From an uncultured Clostridia bacterium (lineage in GTDB: Bacteria > Bacillota > Clostridia > Christensenellales > UBA1242), in contig CAOJFR010000030.1 of NCBI GenBank assembly GCA_948434855.1, positions 1 through 13,384 on the forward strand: a stretch of 13,384 nt of DNA, in the 5' to 3' direction. A program made the translations under genes and the position numbers. Numbering within the stretch: the first letter of the stretch is position 1; every line of letters starts with the position of its first letter. The notes under the pieces were generated by a model. The model saw only the letters and a program-made list of their open reading frames with translations. It was not told the origin of the DNA and ran no database searches. This document shows positions 6,224 to 13,384 of this stretch, one piece after another.

Positions 6224-8239
6224 TTATTTCTTTTTGGTCATAAACTCTGAAAGTGAGTCTATTCTTGAAAAGTTAGCGTGCTCGGAAATATAATTTTTCC
6301 TAACCTCAACGTTATCGCCCATCCAAGTTGAAATCATTTTTTCAGCCTCAGCTGCATCTTCTATTGTAACTTGAATTAAGGTTCTTTGATTTGGATCCAT
6401 TGTTGTGTCCCAAAGCTGATCTTTGTCCATTTCGCCAAGACCTTTATATCTTTGAAGCTTATATCCTTTTCCTGCTCGCTTTGTTGCTTCTGGAAGCTCT
6501 GCGTCAGAATATACATATTCAACCTTATCCTTTTTTGAAACACGATAAAGCGGTGGCAGACCAATAAAGACATGACCATTTGTTATTAGCGGTTTCATAT
6601 ATCTAAAGAAGAATGTTAATAATATGCTTCTTATATGAAAGCCATCTTGGTCAGCATCTGCCAAAATTATAATTTTGTTATATTTAATTGAATTTATATC
6701 AAAATCTTCACCAATTCCAGCCCCAAGTGCAGAAATTAAAGTTCTAAATTCTTCATTCATAAGAACTTGGTCAATTCTTTTTTTCTCAACGTTAAGTGGT
6801 TTTCCACGAAGTGGAAGAATTGCTTGAAAGTGTCTATCTCTTGCCTGCTTACAACTTCCGCCCGCAGAGTCTCCCTCAACAATAAAAATTTCATTATTCT
6901 TATAATCTTTTCCTGTGCATGAAGCAAGCTTTCCTATAAGAGTTGAGTTTTCTATTGAGTTTTTTTGTCTGGCAATTTCTTTTGCCTTTCTTGAAGCTTC
7001 TCTAACTTTTGCAGCACTCATTGCCTTATCTAAAACCGAAGATAAAACCTTGCCAGTTTTTTTGCTAGAAAAATATTCAACTAAGCCTTTATATACCACG
7101 CTTTCAACTGCAGGCTTTGCTTGAGGATTTCCTAGTTTTGCTTTTGTTTGACCCTCAAACTCAACAGTTTTCATTTTAACTAAAATAACAGTGGTTAAAC
7201 CTTCTCTGAAATCTTCTCCAGACAAGAGGTTTACATCTTTTTCTTTCATTCCACCAACTTTTGTTGCGATGTCTGAAAGCGCTCTAGTGAGCCCACTTTT
7301 AAAACCAACTTCATGAGTTCCACCATCTGGAGTTTGAATATTGTTTACATATGAAAAGGTGCTTTCTGTATAACTGTCTGTATGCTGCATTGCAATTTCA
7401 ACCTTAATGTCGTCAGACTCTCCAGAAATATAAATTGGTTCAGGATAAAGCGAACTTTTTGTTTCATTCATATATTTAACAAAGTCTATTACACCGCCAT
7501 CATATTTAAAAACATATGACTTAGACTCTAACTCATTATCTGCCTCAATTACAAAGTCTATTTCTAAACCTTTATTTAAAAATGAAACTTCTTGCAAGTG
7601 CTCTTTTATTGCACCCGGATTAAACTCTATAGATTCAAAAATTCTATCATCTGGCATGAAAGTTACAGATGTTCCAGTGGTTGTGCTTATGCCAACTTCT
7701 TTTAATGGATATTTTGGCACACCACCCTTAACCTTTCCGTTAGCGTCTTCTTTGCTCTCATATTCTTGAACATACTTTTTTCCGTCTCTGTTAACTTCTA
7801 GCTTAAGCCATCTTGACAAAGCATTAACAACAGAAGCACCAACTCCGTGCAAGCCTCCAGAATATGCATAGTTATCATTATTAAATTTTCCACCCGCATG
7901 AAGTTCTGTAAAAACAACTTCTGCAGCAGAAACTTTTTTAACAGGATGTTCTGCAACTGGAATTCCCCTTCCATTGTCCTCTACTGTAACTGAACCATTT
8001 TTGTGAAGTGTTACAATAATTCTTGAACAATATCCATTTGCTGCTTCGTCAACAGAGTTGTCTACAATTTCCCAAACAAGGTGATGCAAACCCTTTGATC
8101 CTGTTGTTCCTATATACATTCCAGGTCTTAGCCTAACTGCATCAAGACCCTCCAAAATTTGAATGTCTTTTGCTTCATAAGACTTTGACTGCTTATCTTT
8201 TTTTAAATTTTCAGAGCCAGTTTCATTTGTTGCTGCCAT
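6224..8239 (-). CDS. gyrB/parE: Type IIA topoisomerase subunit B (GyrB/ParE family)
   Basis: 671-residue ATPase subunit of gyrase or topoisomerase IV; with subunit A it forms an A2B2 enzyme that changes DNA supercoiling or unlinks chromosomes. The GHKL ATPase domain shows LEGLDAVRLRPGMYIG (29-44), catalytic Glu57 in WEIVDNS, DNGRGIP (88-94) and GGLHGVG (128-134). The transducer domain carries the QTK loop (364-366). The TOPRIM domain has EGDSAGG (455-461) and the metal-binding DADQD (528-532). The C-terminal tail has QRYKGLGEM (596-604). Length is normal and no key residue is missing. DADQDG plus FFFRYMKPLI recalls the second (ParE-like) clostridial paralogue, whereas RDRHFQAILPLRGK also fits GyrB, so the sub-family is left open. 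Start ATG 8239 is set by AGGGGG at 8245-8250. First gene of a two-gene operon with its own promoter. Confidence 0.95.
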   Translation of the reverse strand: MAATNETGSENLKKDKQSKSYEAKDIQILEGLDAVRLRPGMYIGTTGSKGLHHLVWEIVDNSVDEAANGYCSRIIVTLHKNGSVTVEDNGRGIPVAEHPVKKVSAAEVVFTELHAGGKFNNDNYAYSGGLHGVGASVVNALSRWLKLEVNRDGKKYVQEYESKEDANGKVKGGVPKYPLKEVGISTTTGTSVTFMPDDRIFESIEFNPGAIKEHLQEVSFLNKGLEIDFVIEADNELESKSYVFKYDGGVIDFVKYMNETKSSLYPEPIYISGESDDIKVEIAMQHTDSYTESTFSYVNNIQTPDGGTHEVGFKSGLTRALSDIATKVGGMKEKDVNLLSGEDFREGLTTVILVKMKTVEFEGQTKAKLGNPQAKPAVESVVYKGLVEYFSSKKTGKVLSSVLDKAMSAAKVREASRKAKEIARQKNSIENSTLIGKLASCTGKDYKNNEIFIVEGDSAGGSCKQARDRHFQAILPLRGKPLNVEKKRIDQVLMNEEFRTLISALGAGIGEDFDINSIKYNKIIILADADQDGFHIRSILLTFFFRYMKPLITNGHVFIGLPPLYRVSKKDKVEYVYSDAELPEATKRAGKGYKLQRYKGLGEMDKDQLWDTTMDPNQRTLIQVTIEDAAEAEKMISTWMGDNVEVRKNYISEHANFSRIDSLSEFMTKKK

Positions 8240-8244
8240 AAAAT

Positions 8245-8250
8245 CCCCCT
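8245..8250 (-). promoter_or_regulatory. Ribosome binding site of topoisomerase subunit B
   Basis: AGGGGG on the minus strand, 5 nt before ATG 8239, inside a leader of about 20 nt. Confidence 0.75.
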
Positions 8251-8267
8251 AATCACTATATACAAAA

Positions 8268-8297
8268 ATTATAACAAAAAATTGCAAAATTTTGCAA
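8268..8297 (-). promoter_or_regulatory. Promoter of the topoisomerase operon
   Basis: Minus strand: -35 TTGCAA (8297-8292), 18-nt spacer, -10 TATAAT (8273-8268), predicted transcription start near 8261. The -35 box is one arm of a perfect palindrome (8282-8297) that could serve as an operator. Confidence 0.75.
8282..8297. repeat. 16-bp perfect palindrome over the topoisomerase promoter
   Basis: TTGCAAAATTTTGCAA equals its own reverse complement. It covers the -35 box and most of the spacer of the topoisomerase promoter, a placement where a bound dimeric regulator would block RNA polymerase. It lies in a very AT-rich stretch, so chance is not excluded. Confidence 0.5.
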
Positions 8298-8315
8298 ACA
8301 AAAAAATACAAAAAC

Positions 8316-8342
8316 AAAAAAATAAGGGCTTGTGCCCTTATT
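8316..8342 (-). terminator. Rho-independent terminator after the 390-residue protein gene
   Basis: Minus strand: stem AATAAGGGC (8342-8334), loop of 4 nt, GCCCTTATT (8329-8321), then a T-rich tract from 8320. The first arm overlaps the last two bases of the TAA stop (8343-8341). It separates this gene from the topoisomerase operon, whose promoter begins about 20 nt further on. Confidence 0.85.
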
Positions 8343-9513
8343 AATACATTTCTTCAACTTCTCTTTGTCTTTTGCCTAGCGGGTTAACTCCACTTTCAAA
8401 CACAATATTTTCATTACATCCAAACTCTAGGCTTCCGTCTTCGTTAAATATTGCTGTAATCTCAATCGGAGATTTCAACGACTTGCCACCACCAAGCACA
8501 GACAATTTAAGCATATTATCTGTTAAATTGATTGTCATTGAAGAGAACGGATTTTCTTCACTAGACATTTTGCCAGTATAATTTCTGTAAATTGTAAAAC
8601 CCTCTGCTGTTTTAAAAATGTTATATTTGCAAACGCATTCGTTTTCTGAATTATAAACATCTAGCATGATTGTTTCACCACAGTTTGCAACGCTAACATT
8701 TTGTTTCAAGCCATTGTTCGCATAAAAGTTTGATGCGTTGCCTCCCCTGCTATCTATCATTCTAGAAATTGTGCTGGCACCATTTTTTTGATAAAGTGTT
8801 TCAATCAAAACTCTTAAAATTTCATTTACTTTAAGCTCTTCTTGAAAACCTGTCATTTCAACAGCTTTCATATAAAGCTCATTAAAAATAAGGTCTTTGC
8901 CATCCGAAGAAAGATTTTTGCCAAAATCTACATTATTTTTATTTAACAAAATTTTTAAGATTTCTAAAAATTCGTATTGCTCATCAGCTAGCGACAATAA
9001 ATCTATTTTATTTTCTGTGTTTGCTGCTGCAGCTTTTTTTGTATGAACCTTGGTAAACATTGCTGCACGATTTTTAAAGATATATTCTTCTGTGTTTCTC
9101 TCAAAATTTTGACTCTCTGCATTTTCAGAAGATTTGTATCTTGCTTTAAAAATGTGTGCACCATCTTTAATTTCTTCTTTAATCTTAAAAAATGAACCTT
9201 CTTCCCCATTTCTATAAAAATATAGAGCAGGAAAACCTTTATGGAAAAATGTTTTTACCTTAATTTCTGAATCGTCTATAGAAACATCAAAAGAAGTTCT
9301 GCCAGATAAAATTTCTGAGGATAAACCCTTTTGTCTTCCATTAATAAACCTATCTATTGCCGCAATTAAATTTGTATAATCACAATCAATATATTTCAAA
9401 ATTAGGTCAGAAAATGAATTAACCATGCCGTTAACATCAAACTCTTTATCTTCAAAGTATGCTTTAAGTTTTTCTTCCAAAAGTTGTCTTAACTTAAGCT
9501 GATTTTCATCCAC
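8341..9513 (-). CDS. Unrecognised 390-residue soluble protein
   Basis: No family is recognised. The likely start is GTG 9513, which has AGGAGG at 9522-9527 with an 8-nt gap; an in-frame TTG at 9519 is only 2 nt from the SD and is rejected. There is no signal peptide or membrane segment, so the protein is probably cytoplasmic. The N-terminal 65 residues look helical (KLRQLLEEKL, LILKYI, AAIDRFI). Residues about 70-155 look like a beta-rich unit with alternating charged and hydrophobic residues. A helical segment follows at about 175-245 (EFLEILKILL, EILRVLIETL). The C-terminal part, about 270-375, again looks beta-rich, with a GGGKSLKSP loop at 341-349 that is not a Walker A motif. It follows the metallopeptidase-like gene on the same strand, 66 nt apart, but has its own promoter and terminator. 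A functional link to that neighbour is only inferred from position. Confidence 0.82.
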   Translation of the reverse strand: MDENQLKLRQLLEEKLKAYFEDKEFDVNGMVNSFSDLILKYIDCDYTNLIAAIDRFINGRQKGLSSEILSGRTSFDVSIDDSEIKVKTFFHKGFPALYFYRNGEEGSFFKIKEEIKDGAHIFKARYKSSENAESQNFERNTEEYIFKNRAAMFTKVHTKKAAAANTENKIDLLSLADEQYEFLEILKILLNKNNVDFGKNLSSDGKDLIFNELYMKAVEMTGFQEELKVNEILRVLIETLYQKNGASTISRMIDSRGGNASNFYANNGLKQNVSVANCGETIMLDVYNSENECVCKYNIFKTAEGFTIYRNYTGKMSSEENPFSSMTINLTDNMLKLSVLGGGKSLKSPIEITAIFNEDGSLEFGCNENIVFESGVNPLGKRQREVEEMY

Positions 9514-9521
9514 CCTCAAAA

Positions 9522-9527
9522 CCTCCT
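9522..9527 (-). promoter_or_regulatory. Ribosome binding site that selects a GTG start
   Basis: Perfect AGGAGG on the minus strand. The gap is 8 nt to GTG 9513 but only 2 nt to TTG 9519, so GTG is the better start. Confidence 0.75.
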
Positions 9528-9532
9528 AGAAT

Positions 9533-9560
9533 ATTATACATTTATTTAGAAATTTATCAA
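9533..9560 (-). promoter_or_regulatory. Promoter of the 390-residue protein gene
   Basis: Minus strand: -35 TTGATA (9560-9555), 16-nt spacer, -10 TATAAT (9538-9533). It sits between the metallopeptidase-like gene and this one, so the second gene can be expressed alone. The predicted transcript starts at or just before the AGGAGG, giving a very short leader. Confidence 0.7.
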
Positions 9561-9579
9561 GTGTTTTTTTCAATAATAA

Positions 9580-11283
9580 TTATTGTTTTTCTAAAATTTC
9601 TGCGACATTTTGTCGTTCAGCATCTTTTTTTCTATCATAATTTGCTCTTTCACTTATGGCTTTATAAGCATCTTCAATAGAATTTCTTTCTGCAGAAACG
9701 TCAAGACTACTATTAATATTCTTTAAATATTCAATTCTTTCTTCTATCATTTTATATGCTTTTGAATCAATTTGTGTTCCGAGTTTTGCAAGTTCTGCCT
9801 CAAAATTAGCAATAACATTGCCAAGCCCTTCTGCTGCATTAATTGTTTGCAACTGATATTTTGTGTAAACATTCACACTCTCTTGCAACTGTTCTGCCAT
9901 TTCGCTGTCGCCAGCATAAACATCACTTAAAAACTTAAGTGCTGAAATCTCACCAATTCTTCCATGTCTTTCATTTGGGTCAAGCTGATAGCAATATGCC
10001 TGAACTCTATTTAATAGTGGCATTGCTTTTTCATCAATATTAAGCCCATCAAAATTGCCATTCATTGAACCAACAAGTCCATAGCCTTCACTAGTTGTGT
10101 TTAAATTATTTTTATTAATTGAAGAGTCAACAGCGTGTGTAAGCTCGTGTGACATTGTCATAACAAGCTCAGCAACACTTCCAGAGCGAAGCACTGGAGA
10201 ATTTAAATTTATTCTAATTTCATGACTATCTCCCCTGTCAAAATATTGACAGTCACCCTCATTAACAAAAACAACATCAATATTTTTTAAGCCGTTAGAC
10301 TGCATAAAGCTTTCTGCATATGCCCTGCAGAAATTTTTTAGTTTTTCATTGTCATTAGAAAAGCCACCAGAGAGTGCATCTTTAACTTCTGCCTGTCTGC
10401 CCGCAAAAGTGCTAGAGAGTGCAAGATATTGTTGCTCTGCACCAAGCGCTTTTTTATTTGTAAAATCTTCTTCTGGGTTTAAGGCAAAACGATTTGCCTT
10501 TTCTTGAATTTTTGCAGTTCTATAAGGATATATTGAATTTCCACTCTGAAAATACTTTCTACCCTCACGTGCTGCCTTTGAATCTAACTTGTCAAATTTA
10601 AAGAAAGTGCTTGAAAGCTGTGCAATCTCCCACTCATTCATGTGACCAAGCAATTCATTTGCAACAAGCTCAGCAATATAATCAATATTATCAACTTCAC
10701 CATATCCAAAATAGCTTGGCAAAAACTCTTTTAAATACATACAAAGAAACCACTTGGAAACTTCATATTGAGATTTGTTATTGTTGTTTTTTGTTATGTC
10801 CGCTGAAGTCAAAAGCTCTGCATTTTGAGATAATTCAGAATTTTGTGTTTTTAACTTTTCAAGCTCTTCTTTATTTAGCCCTCCCAAAATTGCTCTAAGA
10901 GCCATTGTTGAAAATAGCGAATAAATTTCAAGAGCTGGATAATTTAAAATTTTATTTACATTAGCATTTAAGTCCATATTAATGGCAGATGAGCCATCAC
11001 CTGACATTAAAATTGAAAACTTTGTTGCAACACTTCTAGACTTTATGCCAGCAGAAAAAGTGTTTTTAATTTTAAGTGTTTTAACAGAAATGTTTAGCCC
11101 CATTAAAGTTTTGTTTAAGCCAAGTTCAACCCTCTTTAAAATATTGTTGAATGCCTTAATTTTTGCAGGAGCATTTCCATACGAATATGATTTTAACTCA
11201 GCTTCAGACACGCCAGTTGGAAGCATCATACTTTCATCATATTCATCAAATTCATTAAATAAATTTTTCATTTCTTCTGCCAT
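9580..11283 (-). CDS. HExxH zinc metallopeptidase-like protein, function unknown
   Basis: 567-residue soluble protein. SHELTHAVD at 378-386 holds an HExxH zinc-binding motif (His379, Glu380, His383) preceded by a hydrophobic helix (AELVMTM), as in zincin peptidases. A glutamate from NERHGRIGE (Glu438 or Glu445), 55-62 residues downstream, is a plausible third ligand, giving a gluzincin-like arrangement; the DPNER...E context recalls peptidases whose ligand lies in an ExxA-type helix. The strand before the motif (SHEIRINLNSP, 353-363) fits the edge strand of a zincin fold. The N-terminal 200 residues match nothing I know; about 490-565 is helical and charged, possibly coiled coil. No signal peptide or membrane segment, so an intracellular or non-classically released substrate is implied. 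Start ATG 11283 has AGGGGG at 11292-11297. Metallopeptidase call is moderate; substrate unknown. Confidence 0.82.
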   Translation of the reverse strand: MAEEMKNLFNEFDEYDESMMLPTGVSEAELKSYSYGNAPAKIKAFNNILKRVELGLNKTLMGLNISVKTLKIKNTFSAGIKSRSVATKFSILMSGDGSSAINMDLNANVNKILNYPALEIYSLFSTMALRAILGGLNKEELEKLKTQNSELSQNAELLTSADITKNNNNKSQYEVSKWFLCMYLKEFLPSYFGYGEVDNIDYIAELVANELLGHMNEWEIAQLSSTFFKFDKLDSKAAREGRKYFQSGNSIYPYRTAKIQEKANRFALNPEEDFTNKKALGAEQQYLALSSTFAGRQAEVKDALSGGFSNDNEKLKNFCRAYAESFMQSNGLKNIDVVFVNEGDCQYFDRGDSHEIRINLNSPVLRSGSVAELVMTMSHELTHAVDSSINKNNLNTTSEGYGLVGSMNGNFDGLNIDEKAMPLLNRVQAYCYQLDPNERHGRIGEISALKFLSDVYAGDSEMAEQLQESVNVYTKYQLQTINAAEGLGNVIANFEAELAKLGTQIDSKAYKMIEERIEYLKNINSSLDVSAERNSIEDAYKAISERANYDRKKDAERQNVAEILEKQ

Positions 11284-11291
11284 AGTGGTGA

Positions 11292-11297
11292 CCCCCT
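11292..11297 (-). promoter_or_regulatory. Ribosome binding site of the metallopeptidase-like gene
   Basis: AGGGGG on the minus strand, 8 nt before ATG 11283; the same G-rich variant is used by topoisomerase subunit B. Confidence 0.75.
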
Positions 11298-11310
11298 AAT
11301 TTGTAATTAT

Positions 11311-11339
11311 ATTATACTATAAAATGCCCGTTAAGTCAA
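11311..11339 (-). promoter_or_regulatory. Strong promoter of the metallopeptidase-like gene
   Basis: Minus strand: -35 TTGACT (11339-11334), 17-nt spacer, -10 TATAAT (11316-11311), close to the full sigma-A consensus. Its -35 box lies 13 nt from the -35 box of the divergent glycosyltransferase promoter. Confidence 0.85.
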
Positions 11340-11352
11340 TTTAAATATTTCA

Positions 11353-11381
11353 TTGCATTTTTTTACAAATTAAATTATAAT
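11353..11381 (+). promoter_or_regulatory. Promoter of the glycosyltransferase gene
   Basis: -35 TTGCAT (11353-11358), 17-nt spacer, -10 TATAAT (11376-11381). The predicted start is near 11388, where the SD AGGAG (11388-11392) begins, so the leader would be only about 10 nt. Confidence 0.78.
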
Positions 11382-11397
11382 GTTTTTAGGAGTAGTT

Positions 11398-12336
11398 ATG
11401 GAAACAATTGATATTTTAATTCCTGTTTATAACTGTGAAAAGTTTATAGAAAAGTGCTTAGATTCACTTTTATCTCAAACCTATAAGGCGTTAAGAATTG
11501 TTATTGTTGATGATGGATCAACCGATAAAAGCGCAATTTTGGTTAAAAATTACCAGAAAAAGCATCAAAATATTGAGATTTATCACAAAAATAATGAAAA
11601 TAGCATTTCTAAAACAAGAAACTATTTGCTAACAAAAATTGAGTCTAAATACTTTACATTTTTTGATGCAGACGACTGGGCTGAAGACAATTATATTGAA
11701 ACCCTTTATAACACAATGAAACACTTTGATGTTGATATGTCGCTCTGCGGAAAAGTTAGACATAAAGAAAATAAATATTTTTCATCAAAAAAGCTAAATG
11801 CCAACAGCAAAGTTTTTGTTTTTAATAAGCAAGATGCCCTTGCAGAAATGCTATCTTCAAACCTTTATAATGGAACAGTTTATTGCAAGCTATTTAAAAC
11901 TAAGTTTTTGGGCAAAACAAAATTTGATGAAAACATTCATTATGGCGAAGACCTAGACTTTTGTTTTTCCTTTATGAATAAGTGTGAAAGTTTTGCGCTT
12001 GCAACCAACAAACTTTATCACTATATTGTTAGAAAAGGAAGCATTGTAACAAGCAAGTTTAATACAAAAAAATTGTCTTGCTTAGATTGTTATGACAAAA
12101 TAATATCTGATGTAAAGCAAAACCCAGTGCTGCTTTTATGTGCAAAATCAATGCAAGGTCTCATTGCAATAGAGCTTCTCTATTATACTTTTAGAGATAA
12201 GTTTAAAGACAAACAATTAAAGAAAAAACTTAAAAAGATGATTAAGGATAGCGTTCCATTAATCAGAAAAAATAAAAGACTTTGCAAAATTAACAAAAAA
12301 GCACCACTTGTTTGGTGGCTAACAAAATTTATGTAA
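11398..12336 (+). CDS. Family 2 glycosyltransferase (GT-A fold)
   Basis: 312-residue inverting glycosyltransferase of the GT2 class, which moves a sugar from a nucleotide-sugar onto a polysaccharide, teichoic acid-like or lipid-linked acceptor at the inner face of the membrane. The N-terminus is typical: IDILIPVYNCEKFIEKCLDS (4-23), LSQTY (25-29), nucleotide-binding VDDGSTD (37-43), and the metal-binding DxD motif in FFDADDW (88-94). GEDLDF (183-188) supplies the likely catalytic base region and YHYIVRKGSIV (207-217) the usual following motif. The C-terminal 50 residues are Lys-rich and helical with no clear membrane segment. Start ATG 11398 has AGGAG at 11388-11392; the longer reading from TTG 11380 overlaps the -10 box. 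murG follows 38 nt downstream on the same strand. Class is sure; donor and acceptor cannot be told. Confidence 0.92.
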   Translation: METIDILIPVYNCEKFIEKCLDSLLSQTYKALRIVIVDDGSTDKSAILVKNYQKKHQNIEIYHKNNENSISKTRNYLLTKIESKYFTFFDADDWAEDNYIETLYNTMKHFDVDMSLCGKVRHKENKYFSSKKLNANSKVFVFNKQDALAEMLSSNLYNGTVYCKLFKTKFLGKTKFDENIHYGEDLDFCFSFMNKCESFALATNKLYHYIVRKGSIVTSKFNTKKLSCLDCYDKIISDVKQNPVLLLCAKSMQGLIAIELLYYTFRDKFKDKQLKKKLKKMIKDSVPLIRKNKRLCKINKKAPLVWWLTKFM

Positions 12337-12362
12337 AAAGAATTTTTAATTGCAACTTGGCA

Positions 12363-12368
12363 TAAACT
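12363..12368 (+). promoter_or_regulatory. Possible -10 (TANNNT) box directly before murG
   Basis: TAAACT ends 6 nt before ATG 12375, the same spacing as TATATT before ATG 2950. No good -35 is found 16-18 nt upstream, so this is weaker than the other promoters here. murG may instead be read through from the glycosyltransferase gene. Confidence 0.35.
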
Positions 12369-12374
12369 AAGTTT

Positions 12375-13384
12375 ATGGAAAACACAATTATTTTAACTGG
12401 TGGTGGAACCGCCGGACATGTTTGCGTAAACATAAATTTGCAAAAAGAATTAAAAAAACACTTTAGCAAAATTATTTATATTGGTTCAGTTAATGGAATT
12501 GAAAAAGACCTTATTAGCAAACGAACAGACTATGAATTTAAACAAATTACAACTGTTAAGTTTGAAAGAAAAAAAATATTAAAAAACTTTTCTATTCCGT
12601 TTAAACTTAAAAAAGGAATTGCTGAAGCTAAAAAAATTTTAAAACAAGAAAAACCGTCTGTTATTTTCTCTAAGGGCGGATATGTTGGCTTGCCTGTTGT
12701 TATTGCCGGAAAAAAATTAGGTATTCCTGTAATTTGTCATGAAAGCGATTTAAGCATGGGACTTGCAAACAAATTGGCAAAAAAGTATGCAACAAAAATT
12801 TGCACCAACTTTAAAGTTACTGCTGAGCAAAATGGAAATAAATGTATTCATACTGGAATGCCATTAATTTTGAGTCCACTTTCAAAAGAACAAGCAAAGC
12901 AAAAACTTGGCATAAACACAACCAAAAAGATTTTGCTTGTAACTGGAGGAAGCCTTGGCTCTAAAGCAATTAACGAATTTATTTTTAATAATGTTAAAGA
13001 ACTAACTAAACATTATTTTGTTTATCATCTTGTTGGAAAGCACAACTATAATTCTGAAATTAAATTTAAAGACTATGTTCAGGTTGAATTTAGCAATGAT
13101 ATGCAAACAGTTTATAGAGCATCAGACTATGCAATTTCTAGAGCTGGAGCAAACACTATTTTTGAATTGTTGTCAAACAACATATTAACAATTTTTGTTC
13201 CACTCCCTAAAGCAGCATCTCGTGGTGACCAGATTGAAAATGCAATTTTTATGGAAAAAGATGGTGTATCACTCACCTGCAATCAAGAAGACCTTTCGCT
13301 TGAAAAAGTGCAAAGTTTGCTTGAAACATTAAAAAATAATGCTCAAAAGTTTAAAAATTGCATAAAAGATGCTAATTTATCAGA
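12375..13384 (+). CDS. murG: MurG, UDP-GlcNAc transferase of peptidoglycan synthesis (3' end cut by window)
   Basis: Transfers GlcNAc from UDP-GlcNAc to lipid I, making lipid II, at the cytoplasmic face of the membrane. 336 codons are present and the frame is still open at the window edge; the family is usually about 350-370 residues, so little is missing. Motifs in order: TGGGTAGH (8-15), the glycine-rich acceptor loop; KGGYVGLPV, matching the family's GGY.s.p; HESDLSMGLANK, the Firmicutes form of the HE.N..PG..N motif; TGGSLGSKAIN, matching GGS.G...lN; and SRAGANTIFEL, followed by GDQIENA, the UDP-GlcNAc-binding region. Start ATG 12375 is forced: an in-frame TAA lies at 12363-12365 and the glycine loop starts at residue 9. 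No SD is present. It sits 38 nt after a glycosyltransferase gene; no cell-division gene of the dcw cluster is seen upstream. Confidence 0.95.
   Translation, partial: MENTIILTGGGTAGHVCVNINLQKELKKHFSKIIYIGSVNGIEKDLISKRTDYEFKQITTVKFERKKILKNFSIPFKLKKGIAEAKKILKQEKPSVIFSKGGYVGLPVVIAGKKLGIPVICHESDLSMGLANKLAKKYATKICTNFKVTAEQNGNKCIHTGMPLILSPLSKEQAKQKLGINTTKKILLVTGGSLGSKAINEFIFNNVKELTKHYFVYHLVGKHNYNSEIKFKDYVQVEFSNDMQTVYRASDYAISRAGANTIFELLSNNILTIFVPLPKAASRGDQIENAIFMEKDGVSLTCNQEDLSLEKVQSLLETLKNNAQKFKNCIKDANLS

Noticed and set aside
6008..6250. Ser-rich open frame on the plus strand across the B/A junction
   Set aside because: It is the complement of the Glu/Asp-rich start of subunit A; Glu codons read as Ser/Phe on the other strand.
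9560..9590. Hairpin CAATAAT/ATTATTG after the metallopeptidase-like gene as a terminator
   Set aside because: It is made almost only of A-T pairs with almost no loop, and on the minus strand it is followed by As, not Ts.
11380..11397. Upstream TTG start for the glycosyltransferase gene
   Set aside because: It overlaps the -10 box and lies before the predicted transcription start; ATG 11398 has a well-spaced AGGAG.
12300..12350. Terminator between the glycosyltransferase gene and murG
   Set aside because: The CACCA/TGGTG stem lies inside the coding end and has no T-tract after it; AAAAAGAATTTTT is too weak. Readthrough into murG is likely.
1..13384. tRNA, rRNA, CRISPR array, insertion sequence or riboswitch
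   Set aside because: No cloverleaf, spaced direct-repeat array, transposase or long structured leader was seen; all leaders before genes are short.

Overview
The window is AT-rich bacterial chromosome. It most likely comes from an uncultured low-GC Firmicute of the Clostridia type. Supporting signs are strong purine-rich Shine-Dalgarno (SD) sites before most genes, TTGACA/TATAAT-type promoters, TAA as the stop codon of all eight genes whose ends are visible, a MurG with the Firmicutes-style HESD...GLANK motif, and a type IIA topoisomerase pair with clostridial-looking signatures (DADQDG and FFFRYMKPLI in the B subunit). I see no rRNA, tRNA, CRISPR array, insertion sequence or phage gene. No gene-free stretch is longer than about 150 bases.

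Layout, left to right. A plus-strand lipoprotein with an Asn-rich tail (85-1677) converges on a minus-strand single-pass membrane protein with an acidic cytoplasmic part and Ig-like outer domains (2808-1708); they share a bidirectional terminator. A divergent promoter region follows, then a small plus-strand P-loop kinase-like protein (2950-3549). That gene converges, through a second bidirectional terminator, on a minus-strand block. In transcription order the block is: an HExxH metallopeptidase-like protein (11283-9580), an unrecognised 390-residue protein (9513-8341) ending in a terminator, then a topoisomerase operon of subunit B (8239-6224) and subunit A (6207-3596). On the right, divergent from the metallopeptidase gene, a family-2 glycosyltransferase (11398-12336) is followed by murG (12375 to the window edge).

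How the genes work together. The B and A subunits form one heterotetrameric type IIA topoisomerase, either gyrase or topoisomerase IV. The A subunit lacks a recognisable GyrA-box and has a ParC-like C-terminal region, so topoisomerase IV is a real possibility. Its reading frame is broken by one base at an A5 run in the C-terminal domain; restoring one A gives a continuous 870-residue protein. The glycosyltransferase and MurG both point to envelope synthesis. The lipoprotein and the Ig-like membrane protein are also envelope components. The metallopeptidase-like protein and its 390-residue neighbour have no signal peptide and no function I can name.

The points most worth following are the topoisomerase A frameshift, two genes (the P-loop protein and murG) that lack an SD and carry a TANNNT box exactly 6 nt before ATG as in leaderless genes, and the uncharacterised metallopeptidase/390-residue neighbour pair.
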